This document shows, piece after piece, positions 50,365-58,126 of a stretch of 64,000 bases of DNA. The translations under genes and the position numbers were made by a program. The first letter of the stretch is position 1. Each line of letters begins with the position of its first letter. The DNA is from Rebecca billardiae RCC1528 (taxonomy: Eukaryota > Haptophyta), in assembly GCA_965240325.2 (NCBI GenBank), contig OZ251224.1:3410001-3474000 (forward strand), given 5' to 3'. The notes beneath the pieces are model-generated. The model did no database searches. It worked only from the letters and a program-made list of their open reading frames with translations, and had not been told where the DNA came from.

Positions 50365-52665
50365 TCACTGCGACGGGCGTGGGACCGTTGGGTCGTGCGC
50401 GGCTGCGTCGTGCGACGAGCTCACGCTGCTGCGGTTGCTGCGCCCTGCCAGCGGGCCTGTCGCGCTCGCGTCGCGCACGATGACGTCGCTCCCGGCGCTC
50501 GGCCGGCGCTCCGAGGCCGCCTTGCCCCACAAGCCCTCCCCGGTCTTCACCTTGAAGCTCGAGAGGCGGTGCTTGCCCAGCTTGGCGGAGGGCTTGCCGA
50601 GCGTGGGCCCCGAGTAGCCCTCGATCGAGTGGCACGCGCGCCCGAGCGCGAACAGGCAGTGGCACACCTGCTTGATGTTGGTGCCGTCGAAGAGGTCCCC
50701 GGTGAGAAACAGCGCGTGGCTCTCGACGCCGAGCTCGGTCGCGGCCGTGAGGAAGCGCGCGATGTTCTCCCGCTGCTGGAACGGGCCCATCGGCTTCTCG
50801 ACGCGCCTGATGCTGCCCGGCCGGATCGCGTTGATCAGCGCGCACAGCTCGACGCCGCTCTTGAGGTGGGTGTGCACCGCCTGCTCGTTGTGGGGCGGCT
50901 CCGGCGCGGGCCTGCCCGTCACCTCCCCCACCCACCGCAGGACGGTCGGGTACAGCTCGTCCTCGCTCAGCGCGGCGTATCGCGCGGTCTCGCTCCCCGA
51001 GATGCGCACGGGGCTGACGGGGCTCTCCATCGGGCCGGGCTGCCCGGTGGTGGCAGGGGACGGCGGCTCGGCGGGGCCTGCAGAGCCCACAGCCGCTGCG
51101 GGGCCTGTGGCCGCGGCCGAGAGCGCAGCGTTCTCGTGCGGGGCGACCTCCGGCGCAGCGGCCGCGGCCGCACCCGCCCCCTCCTCCTCCGCCTGCTTCG
51201 CAGCAGCAGCCGCCGCTGCCTCCTCCTCCGCCTTCTTGGCTGCCGCTGCTGCTGCTGCAGCCGCGGCCTCCTCCTCCGCCTTCTTAGCCGCCTCCGCCGC
51301 AGCAGCCGCAGCCTCCTCCTCCGCCTTAGCCGCCTCCGCCGCAGCAGCCGCGGCCTCCTCCTCCGCCTTCTTAGCCGCCTCCGCCGCAGCAGCCGCAGCC
51401 TCCTCCTCCGCCTTCTTAGCCGCCTCCGCCGCAGCAGCCGCAGCCTCCTCCTCCGCCTTAGCCGCCTCCGCCGCAGCAGCCGCGGCCTCCTCCTCCGCCT
51501 TCTTAGCCGCCTCCGCCGCAGCAGCCGCGGCCTCCTCCTCCGCCTTCTTAGCCGCCTCCGCCGCAGCAGCCGCGGCCTCCTCCTCCGCCTTCTTAGCCGC
51601 CTCCGCCGCAGCAGCCGCAGCCTCCTCCTCCGCCTTCTTAGCCGCCTCCGCCGCAGCAGCCGCAGCCTCCTCCTCCGCCTTCTTAGCCGCCTCCGCCGCA
51701 GCAGCCGCAGCCTCCTCCTCCGCCTGCTTCGCAGCAGCAGCCGCCGCGGCCTCCTCCTCCGCCTTCTTGGCTGCCGCTGCTGCTGCTGCAGCCGCGGCCT
51801 CCTCCTCCGCCTTCTTAGCCGCCTCCGCCGCAGCAGCCGCGGCCTCCTCCTCCGCCTTCTTAGCCGCCTCCGCCGCAGCAGCCGCAGCCTCCTCCTCCGC
51901 CTGCTTCGCAGCAGCAGCCGCCGCTGCCTCCTCCTCCGCCTTCTTGGCTGCCGCTGCTGCTGCTGCAGCCGCGGCCTCCTCCTCCGCCTTCTTAGCCGCC
52001 TCCGCCGCAGCAGCCGCGGCCTCCTCCTCCGCCTTCTTAGCCGCCTCCGCCGCAGCAGCCGCGGCCTCCTCCTCCGCCTTCTTAGCCGCCTCCGCCGCAG
52101 CAGCCGCAGCCTCCTCCTCCGCCTTCTTAGCCGCCTCCGCCGCAGCAGCCGCAGCCTCCTCCTCCGCCTTCTTAGCCGCCTCCGCCGCTGCAGCCGCAGC
52201 CTCCTCCTCCGCCTGCTTCAGAGCAGCTGCAGCCTGCTCCACCACCTTCTTCGCTTCGGCAGCAGCGGCAGCCGCTGCCTCATCCGCTTTCCTCGCGGCT
52301 GCGGCTGCAGCAGCCTCCTCCTCCGCTTGTTTAGCCGCTGCAGCTGCCGCCGCCTCCTCCGCCTTCTTGGCCGCAGCAGCTGCCGCGGCAGCCGCCACAG
52401 CCGCTGCCTCCTCTTCTGCTTTCTTCGCAGCAGCGGCCGCCCTCGCCGCCTGCTCCTCCACCGTATTGACAGCGCTCGACGTCAAGGGTGACTCGCTGCC
52501 CACAGGCGCGGCTGCGGCCGTTGGCAAGGCACGCGAGGCGCTGTTGGCGGCACTTGTTGGCTTTTGCTCGAGGGGAGTCGCACCTGCCGTCACCCCTCGC
52601 GCACGCTCGCGATCCAGCAGAGCGGGCTCCTGCCCTTGGTCAGCCTTGCACAGGGTCGCGCCCAT
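50365..52665 (-). CDS. Calponin-homology protein with long Ala/Lys/Glu 15-residue repeat helix
   Basis: A single exon of 766 aa from ATG 52665, which yields MGATLC, a plausible myristoylation/palmitoylation signal. Residues about 75-500 are dominated by roughly 28 repeats of a 15-residue unit AAKKAEEEAAAAAAE and variants (KQAEEE, AKAEEE), forming a TolA-like single alpha-helix. Residues about 564-680 are a calponin-homology domain of transgelin/calponin type: LYPTVLRWVGEVTG, SGVELCALINAIRPGSI, FQQRENIARFLTAATELGV, DLFDGTNIKQVCHCLFALGR. CH domains bind actin or microtubules. A short basic tail with Ser-rich end follows. Likely links a membrane to the cytoskeleton through a rigid spacer; inferred. 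The repeat is a minisatellite at DNA level, so length probably varies between strains. Confidence 0.82.
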   Translation of the reverse strand: MGATLCKADQGQEPALLDRERARGVTAGATPLEQKPTSAANSASRALPTAAAAPVGSESPLTSSAVNTVEEQAARAAAAAKKAEEEAAAVAAAAAAAAAKKAEEAAAAAAAKQAEEEAAAAAAARKADEAAAAAAAEAKKVVEQAAAALKQAEEEAAAAAAEAAKKAEEEAAAAAAEAAKKAEEEAAAAAAEAAKKAEEEAAAAAAEAAKKAEEEAAAAAAEAAKKAEEEAAAAAAAAAAKKAEEEAAAAAAAKQAEEEAAAAAAEAAKKAEEEAAAAAAEAAKKAEEEAAAAAAAAAAKKAEEEAAAAAAAKQAEEEAAAAAAEAAKKAEEEAAAAAAEAAKKAEEEAAAAAAEAAKKAEEEAAAAAAEAAKKAEEEAAAAAAEAAKKAEEEAAAAAAEAAKAEEEAAAAAAEAAKKAEEEAAAAAAEAAKKAEEEAAAAAAEAAKAEEEAAAAAAEAAKKAEEEAAAAAAAAAAKKAEEEAAAAAAAKQAEEEGAGAAAAAAPEVAPHENAALSAAATGPAAAVGSAGPAEPPSPATTGQPGPMESPVSPVRISGSETARYAALSEDELYPTVLRWVGEVTGRPAPEPPHNEQAVHTHLKSGVELCALINAIRPGSIRRVEKPMGPFQQRENIARFLTAATELGVESHALFLTGDLFDGTNIKQVCHCLFALGRACHSIEGYSGPTLGKPSAKLGKHRLSSFKVKTGEGLWGKAASERRPSAGSDVIVRDASATGPLAGRSNRSSVSSSHDAAAHDPTVPRPSQ
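51179..52440. repeat. Coding minisatellite, 45-bp unit (some 42-bp)
   Basis: The plus strand shows tandem CCTCCTCCTCCGCCTTCTTA plus GCCGCCTCCGCCGCAGCAGC units of 45 bp. Two units lack one AAG codon (42 bp) and several have CTGCTTC variants. Higher-order blocks recur (51721-51900 versus 51895-52080), showing segmental duplication inside the array. It encodes the Ala/Lys/Glu helix of the calponin-homology protein on the minus strand. Confidence 0.9.
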
Positions 52666-52878
52666 GCGCAACCGCGCGGTCGACGGAGGGCGGCCTCGCG
52701 CTTGCCGTGCCCGGTTGGGCCTCGCACGGCGACTCCGGACGCGCAGCTTGCTCTGCGAGTCCTGCGCGCACGCGCTCCTTCACGTACTTGTAATCGCAGT
52801 ACAGTCGTACTAATGTACTACTAAGCTACGGTAGCTAGCTAAAGTAGTGTACAGCACTATTAGCTCATAGTACTGGAT

Positions 52879-53057
52879 GTCAAGTAGTAGTACCGTCGTC
52901 AGCTGGCGAGAGCTCGCCCTGCGGCCCGGTGCCCGGCTGTCGCTCTCCCTGCGCGCCGCGCGCCGCCTGCGCGCCGCGCGCCGCGTGGGCGCCGCCGCCC
53001 TCACAGCCGGTGGGCAACGAGGCCGTTGTGCGTCAAGTAGTAGTACCGTCGTCAGCT
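52879..53057. repeat. 26-bp direct repeats flanking a 127-bp GC-rich segment
   Basis: The sequence GTCAAGTAGTAGTACCGTCG plus TCAGCT occurs at 52879-52904 and again at 53032-53057, where it overlaps the stop codon of the minus-strand gene. The intervening segment is GC-rich with CGCGCCG runs. It looks like a local duplication or an insertion with repaired ends. Confidence 0.8.
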
Positions 53058-54594
53058 AAAGGCAGCGTTCCACGCCCGCGCGGCATTCAGCCTCCGGATA
53101 GCCAACGCTCGCATGCGGCGGGGCAGGACTGCCGGCCGCACGCCCATCCTCGTGCGCTGCGAATGCATCGAGGTTGCGGAGGGCCAGCGCGCGCACGTGC
53201 GGCAGCGCGCGGCCGAGGTGCTCGCGGGACTCGTCGACATTCTCGACGAAGCGCAGCATGGCGGCCGAGAGCCCGCCGTGCTGCGTGAAGTTGGCCACTA
53301 CGTGGCGCGCCGCCACGTCGGCAGGGTACAGGTCGCGCGCGAGCTCGCCAAACTTGTCCTGGCTGGCGAGCCCAAGGCCCGGGGTGCCCCGCGCCGCCGA
53401 GAGGATGAGAAGGTGCATCAGCCCTGAGACGACCCCATCCAGCGAGCCAAGGAGCGCGCTGCTCTGCGTGGGCGCGTAGGTCTTCCCGTCGTTGAAGAGG
53501 CGAACGGCGAGCCGTGGGCAACTCCCATTCAGCCGCCGCAACACGTCATGAAGGTAAACGACCTCGTCGCGGTAATCCTTGCGCAGCTTGCCGCTCGCAG
53601 CGCTGAAGTACTGCAAGCGCCCCGGGCGGAAGTCATGCGGGATGAGCAGCAGCGCCGAGCGCGGCCGCGCTCGCCAGAAGGCGCAGAGCTCCTGCGCGAA
53701 GAGCGCGGCGTAGTCGCGCATATTGCTGAGCTCGCCGCCGTCCCCCGTGCCGACGTGGTACAGGAAGAGGTTCACGCCGAGGACCAACGACCCCTTGGCG
53801 CGCTGGTTGGCGAGCCAGCTCGCTTCCGCGGGCGGCGGGCCGGCGGGGTCGGGCCTGATGAGGAAGGCGATGTCACGCGACTGGCGCACCTTGGCGCGCG
53901 GCCCGGCCAGAGCCGGGAGGTGGAGCGTGGCGTTCGTGTGCAGCGAGTGGACTGCGTCGCACGCGATCGACGACCGCGGTCGGAGGCACGCCGTCTCTGG
54001 GAAGCTTGCGATCTTGCCGCTCGGCGAGGAGTAGGAGAAGGCGACGACCGTGAACGGCACGTGGCGCTCGGCGGCTTCGCGTGCCCATCGGATCCACATC
54101 CACTCGCGCTCGCCCTTCCGTGAGCGCCGTTCGTACCGGCCGTCTATCACGTCCGTAGCTAAGACAAACACCGCGCTCACGTTGGGCCACGAGCGGGGAA
54201 CGAACGGCACGCCGAGTGGGAACGGCGGCGCACCAGCGTGCGCCACGCAGCCATGGCACTCGATCGTCGAGGCCGGGCAGCGTGCGCGCAGGCTCTGCAC
54301 CAGCGCCCACGAAACCGCCTGGTCGCCCAGGTTGAACGATGGGCCATTCCACGCGCTCTGTAGGCCGATGGCCAGCGTGCCTTGGCACAGCCGTGAGGCA
54401 CCCGGCGGTGGCATCGCGGCATGAAGCGGCTCGCGGGTGGCGGCGGGCGCGGCAGCAGCGCATGCGGCCAAGGCGAGGCCTGTAACGGCGACGTCCAGTC
54501 TGCTCGCCACTCGCCCCGTCTGGAGTCGTCGTTCACCGGCCCTGTTCGGCGTCGTCCTCATCTCCCGCCTCGCCGTGCTGGTGGCTATCGCCAT
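53056..54594 (-). CDS. Polysaccharide pyruvyl transferase-like protein
   Basis: A single exon of 512 aa from the first in-frame ATG at 54594; ATG 54561 is an alternative. A basic N-terminus is followed by a hydrophobic stretch (about residues 35-52) that could be a signal peptide or type II anchor. SFNLGDQAVSWALVQSLR at about 87-104 carries the Gly-Asp of the N-terminal Rossmann lobe, and DGVVSGLMHLLILSAARGTPGLGL near 386, followed by SQDKFGELARDLY, matches the C-terminal signature of the CsaB/WcaK pyruvyl transferase family, where this region contacts phosphoenolpyruvate. The fold is GT-B-like. It would add pyruvate ketals to glycans in the secretory pathway. It shares a 152-bp upstream gap with the divergent DUF1995 gene. 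The usual SRLH is replaced by SGLMH, which may alter activity. Confidence 0.68.
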   Translation of the reverse strand: MAIATSTARREMRTTPNRAGERRLQTGRVASRLDVAVTGLALAACAAAAPAATREPLHAAMPPPGASRLCQGTLAIGLQSAWNGPSFNLGDQAVSWALVQSLRARCPASTIECHGCVAHAGAPPFPLGVPFVPRSWPNVSAVFVLATDVIDGRYERRSRKGEREWMWIRWAREAAERHVPFTVVAFSYSSPSGKIASFPETACLRPRSSIACDAVHSLHTNATLHLPALAGPRAKVRQSRDIAFLIRPDPAGPPPAEASWLANQRAKGSLVLGVNLFLYHVGTGDGGELSNMRDYAALFAQELCAFWRARPRSALLLIPHDFRPGRLQYFSAASGKLRKDYRDEVVYLHDVLRRLNGSCPRLAVRLFNDGKTYAPTQSSALLGSLDGVVSGLMHLLILSAARGTPGLGLASQDKFGELARDLYPADVAARHVVANFTQHGGLSAAMLRFVENVDESREHLGRALPHVRALALRNLDAFAAHEDGRAAGSPAPPHASVGYPEAECRAGVERCL

Positions 54595-54746
54595 CAAGCC
54601 GCGGTGCCGCGGGAATCGACGCGACTCTTGATCAGGTCTGGAGCTGGAGTCCGGGCGACCAACGGAATCGCGCGCAAATCGCAAATTGACTACTACAAGT
54701 ATTGATCAGCAACAGGGCCGCCCGCCCGGGACTCGCTGTGCTCACG

Positions 54747-56033
54747 ATGCTCACTGCCGCGGTCCTCCTGTCGTCAGCCTTCGCGGGTGGCGGCGCGCGC
54801 GTCGCATCGCCGCGCGCTGCGCGCGGGCACGTGAGCTGCTCGATTCCACTTCTGCCCATCGATCCGGAGGCGGCCGTTGCGGCGGCCACGGCGGCGGCAG
54901 CCGCGGTCGGCGCCGATCCGCTCGCCGCGATCACAGCGGCGATGCCCGCGGGCCTGGAGGCGGCCGGCATCGACCCGCTCCTGGCGGCGGGCGTCGGCGC
55001 AGCGACGGCCTCCGCGGTCCTTGCCAACTCGCTCAACGAGCCGCAGACGCAGGGCATGCCCGCGCTGTACGACGGCTGGTTCAACGGGCAGATTGAGGCT
55101 GGCGCGCGTGGCGCGGTCGCAGCAGCGCACCGCGCCGGAATCCGGCAGATGGAGGTGTCTTTCCCTCCCGTGCCCAACCTCGAGGAGGTTGCGTACGGTA
55201 CCGTGCTCAACCAAAAGTTCCTGAAGGGCGTCGCCGCAGAGCTTGGGCTCGACGCCAAGAAGACCGCGCTCTCTGTGAAGCGCAACCCGGTGGAGTACGC
55301 AAACGCTGCGTGGGCGCGGCGCATCGCGCGCGCGTGCTCAGGCACGGCGGTGATTGCATCGCAGGCGGACCTGCGCGCGGCGAAGAAGCCGCCGGGGAGC
55401 GTGCGCGAGATCACGCTCACCGCGCGCCCCGAGGCGTCTTCGCGCGACACGCTCATCGCCGTCAACCCGATCGGCCGGTGGAAGGCGGTCGACGCATCGC
55501 ACGACGGTGACGTTGTGATGCTCAACTCCGCCTTCTCCGAGAACTACGGTGCGCGCGCGCGCGCGCGCGCGCGCTCTCGCGGCATACAACACGGCCTGCC
55601 GTCAGGTTGCTGCCCATCGCCGTTACGTGCGGGCTGGCGGCCCCGCCTCTGAGCTGCGGCTCTCCACGGCCAGGGCGCCAGCGCGCTTGCTCCCGCGCGC
55701 CGCATGCGCGGCAGTGGCAGCTCCAGCTTGCCGTGCCTCACTCACGCGTGCCCGCGCCGCGCCGCGCCGCCGGGTGCAGACCTTGGCGGGCCGATCGCGG
55801 AGTACGAGCAGGTCTACTTCCTCAAGCGTATCTCCAAGGGCTGGGTGTACCGTGGCTTCCCGGGCAAGTGGCAGGCGTACATCGAGCGGCCAGACGGCTC
55901 TGTGGAGCTGCTGCAGGAGTACGCGCAGAAGCCGTCCCTGCGCACGGTCTCTGAGCTCGTGCGCACGACGAGCCTCGCGCGGTATGGCTTCTTCAACGAC
56001 CGGTACGCCAAGGGCTTTGGCGGCCGGTTGTAG
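54747..56033 (+). CDS. DUF1995 family plastid protein
   Basis: Exons 54747-55548 and 55780-56033 give 351 aa; the intron (GTGCGCGCGC...GTGCAG, phase 1) opens with a long alternating CG tract. The N-terminus MLTAAVLLSSAFAGG is a short signal-peptide-like stretch ending in an SAFA motif, followed by an Arg/Ala/Ser-rich stretch; this fits the bipartite plastid leader of red-lineage secondary algae. The mature part (AGIRQMEVSFPPVPNLEEV, TLIAVNPIGRWKAVD, VYFLKRISKGWVYRGFPGKW, then KPSLRTVSELVRTTSLARYG) follows the DUF1995 pattern known from chloroplast proteins of plants and algae. Function unknown, possibly thylakoid- or RNA-related. Start 54747 is the first in-frame ATG. Confidence 0.77.
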
Positions 56034-56818
56034 TCCGCGGTGCTGCTGCCATCTCATCATTCACGACGCGACACCGCGATGATACGGGCTTTGACTCAGT
56101 TTGACAAGTTCACGATGCAGCGGTGTCGATCATAGTCTATACTGTCAGTAGCGTTGGCGTCAATCACGCCTTAACGACGACAAGTGTGCACGTGAAAACA
56201 TAGTAAACTGTAGTAGCGCTAGATAGCATCATCAGCTCATTTAAAAAATAATTGATGATGCACGCATATATAATTTATTTGTCATCGTCGCTCATTGACT
56301 ACTCTACTGGTACCAGCTGGATCCAGCCAGAGGCGCCCAGCCGAGTCAACGTGTTGCGCTCAGCTGATCGACTCGTCAGCAGTGCTGCAGTGTCCTGGCG
56401 CCCGTCCTGCGAGTCCATGATATGAGCCTTAGCATCAGCCTTTATGGGCGAGTCTCGGCCGAGCTATGAAGTATGATCGGGTCGTGCTCGGATGAGTCAG
56501 TCGCGTCCTGATCTCTCTCTCTATATATAGTTCATGCACATCAGCAGCAGCAGATATAGACGACGACCCGATTGCTATGACGATGATGATCGTCGGCGGA
56601 GCTAGCTGCGCTTCGGAGCGCAGACCGTCCGCCGGGTCATCGGACGAAGGACCTATATATATATATATATATAGCTTCCTGTCGTCTGACGACTGCCGTG
56701 CATGTGCAGACAACTGAACAGCGCTGTGACAGCGCGTCGCCACTACACCGACGGTATACGACTTATCGTCGATCTGATAGATGAGTCGTGAGTTGTTCAT
56801 CGCGCAGCGTCACAGCGC
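56034..56818. other. AT-richer intergenic region between convergent genes
   Basis: About 785 bases between two convergent stop codons. It holds a fragment of dispersed repeat family 1 at 56180-56213 and a (TA)n tract near 56652-56674. No gene is recognised. Confidence 0.5.
56180..56213. repeat. Dispersed repeat family 1, partial copy C
   Basis: CAAGTGTGCACGTGAAAACA followed by TAGTAAACTG matches, inverted, the left half of the copy at 62441-62472 with one difference. The GAGACGCACAC half is absent. Confidence 0.65.
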
Positions 56819-58126
56819 TCAAGCGGCGGCCTTCAAGCAGTGGTGCAGCGTGACGGCGCAGCGCGGCATCCCTGGGCGCCAGGAAAGCGTCGTGGTCGTC
56901 GGAGCGCTCCCCCCGCCTGGCGTCGCGGGCGTGACGAGCATCGGCGGCTCTCCGGTGTCTTCGTATGCTGCTGGACCCTCTGCCGAGCCAGGCGCTGGCG
57001 GGTGGAGGAGTCGAAGCACACCTTGGGCGACGAGCACCTGGCCATTCGGCAGCATGCACGTCGCGAGCGACTCGAGCGGGATCAGCTCGAGCTGAGTCAT
57101 GTCCGGACTGGAAGGGTCTTCGCCATACGAGCGGTCGATGCGGTTGGTGTCCCGCCATGCAGATGTGTCGAAGGGCTTCACGACCGTGAAGAGCTCGCGG
57201 ATGCCGGTCTCGTCGACGACGGCGTACTTGGCGTTGACGTGGCTCTCGAGCCAGATATTCTCGTCGTTGTGCCCCCCGAGCAGAGCCGTCCCGCCGTGCG
57301 TGCGGAAGGAGCACACCTGCTTCAGCGAGTCGCACGTGGCGAATTGCTCCCAGCCGCCGGGTGCGAGCCGGTGCAGGACAATTCGAGTAGCGTTGTCTTC
57401 ACGTGTGGGCACGGCCAGCACCAGCCCCACCGAAGGTACCACTGCGGCGTGCACTTCGCAGATGGACAATGCCGTCTTCTCAAACGGCATCGTGCTCGTA
57501 CGCGTGGCGCGCGGCGTGAGCGTGTGCGCGTCGTACTCCCACACCCCGCGGTAGCAGACGACGTGCAGCACACCATCGTGCGCGGCGATCCCGACGGGGA
57601 AGTCTTCGTCGTCTTGCAGCTGCAAGCTGACGCTGATGGTGTCGCCGGTGATCAAGGACGTACTAAGCACCTTCATCTCGTGCGGCCAGTGCGCTTCCAC
57701 CATCAGCACCAGCAGATTCTCGTCGCACGCCGCGACCCAGCGCTCGTCGCCCATCTCCAGGCTGCCCGCCTGGGACACGCAGAGACTTTTCTCGTTGCCA
57801 AAGTTAGTATCGAGGCGCGTTACCCAGACAGGACCGTCGTGGCCACGGCCGCGCTCCGTGAACGCGATCGTGTTGGAAGGGACACCCTTCAGGGGGGTGA
57901 CGCACAGGAAAGAGCCGGGGCGGACGAGCCGCTGCACGCGTGCCCGGTCGGCCTTGCTTGCGCGCGCCAGCACGCGGACGTCATGCACGGGCAGAGAGAG
58001 GAGGAGCATGCGCGCACTATCGTCGTCGAGATGAGCCAGAACCCCCGGATTTGGCGCGTCGGTCTTGCGCGCCATGCCGTCGCAGCGCTGCGTTTCGGGT
58101 GCGGTGGTGGACGGAATACTGGTCAT
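56819..58126 (-). CDS. F-box-like protein of unknown function
   Basis: A single exon of 435 aa from ATG 58126; an open frame extends further upstream but its composition does not look coding. Residues about 29-68 (VLAHLDDDSARMLLLSLPVHDVRVLARASK) resemble an F-box, suggesting an SCF ubiquitin-ligase substrate adaptor. The rest (about 90-400) is a beta-rich region with recurrent strands such as WVAACDENLLVLMVEA and VGIAAHDGVLHVVCYRGVWEYD, suggesting a beta-propeller, although canonical Kelch or WD signatures are absent. The C-terminus has a Gly/Thr-rich linker. Function not assigned. Confidence 0.6.
   Translation of the reverse strand: MTSIPSTTAPETQRCDGMARKTDAPNPGVLAHLDDDSARMLLLSLPVHDVRVLARASKADRARVQRLVRPGSFLCVTPLKGVPSNTIAFTERGRGHDGPVWVTRLDTNFGNEKSLCVSQAGSLEMGDERWVAACDENLLVLMVEAHWPHEMKVLSTSLITGDTISVSLQLQDDEDFPVGIAAHDGVLHVVCYRGVWEYDAHTLTPRATRTSTMPFEKTALSICEVHAAVVPSVGLVLAVPTREDNATRIVLHRLAPGGWEQFATCDSLKQVCSFRTHGGTALLGGHNDENIWLESHVNAKYAVVDETGIRELFTVVKPFDTSAWRDTNRIDRSYGEDPSSPDMTQLELIPLESLATCMLPNGQVLVAQGVLRLLHPPAPGSAEGPAAYEDTGEPPMLVTPATPGGGSAPTTTTLSWRPGMPRCAVTLHHCLKAAA

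Noticed and set aside
50311-52813. Two 700-residue plus-strand frames of Ser/Leu/Arg and Ala/Ser repeats
   Set aside because: They are antisense translations of the 45-bp minisatellite of the calponin-homology gene; the minus frame contains the recognisable CH domain.
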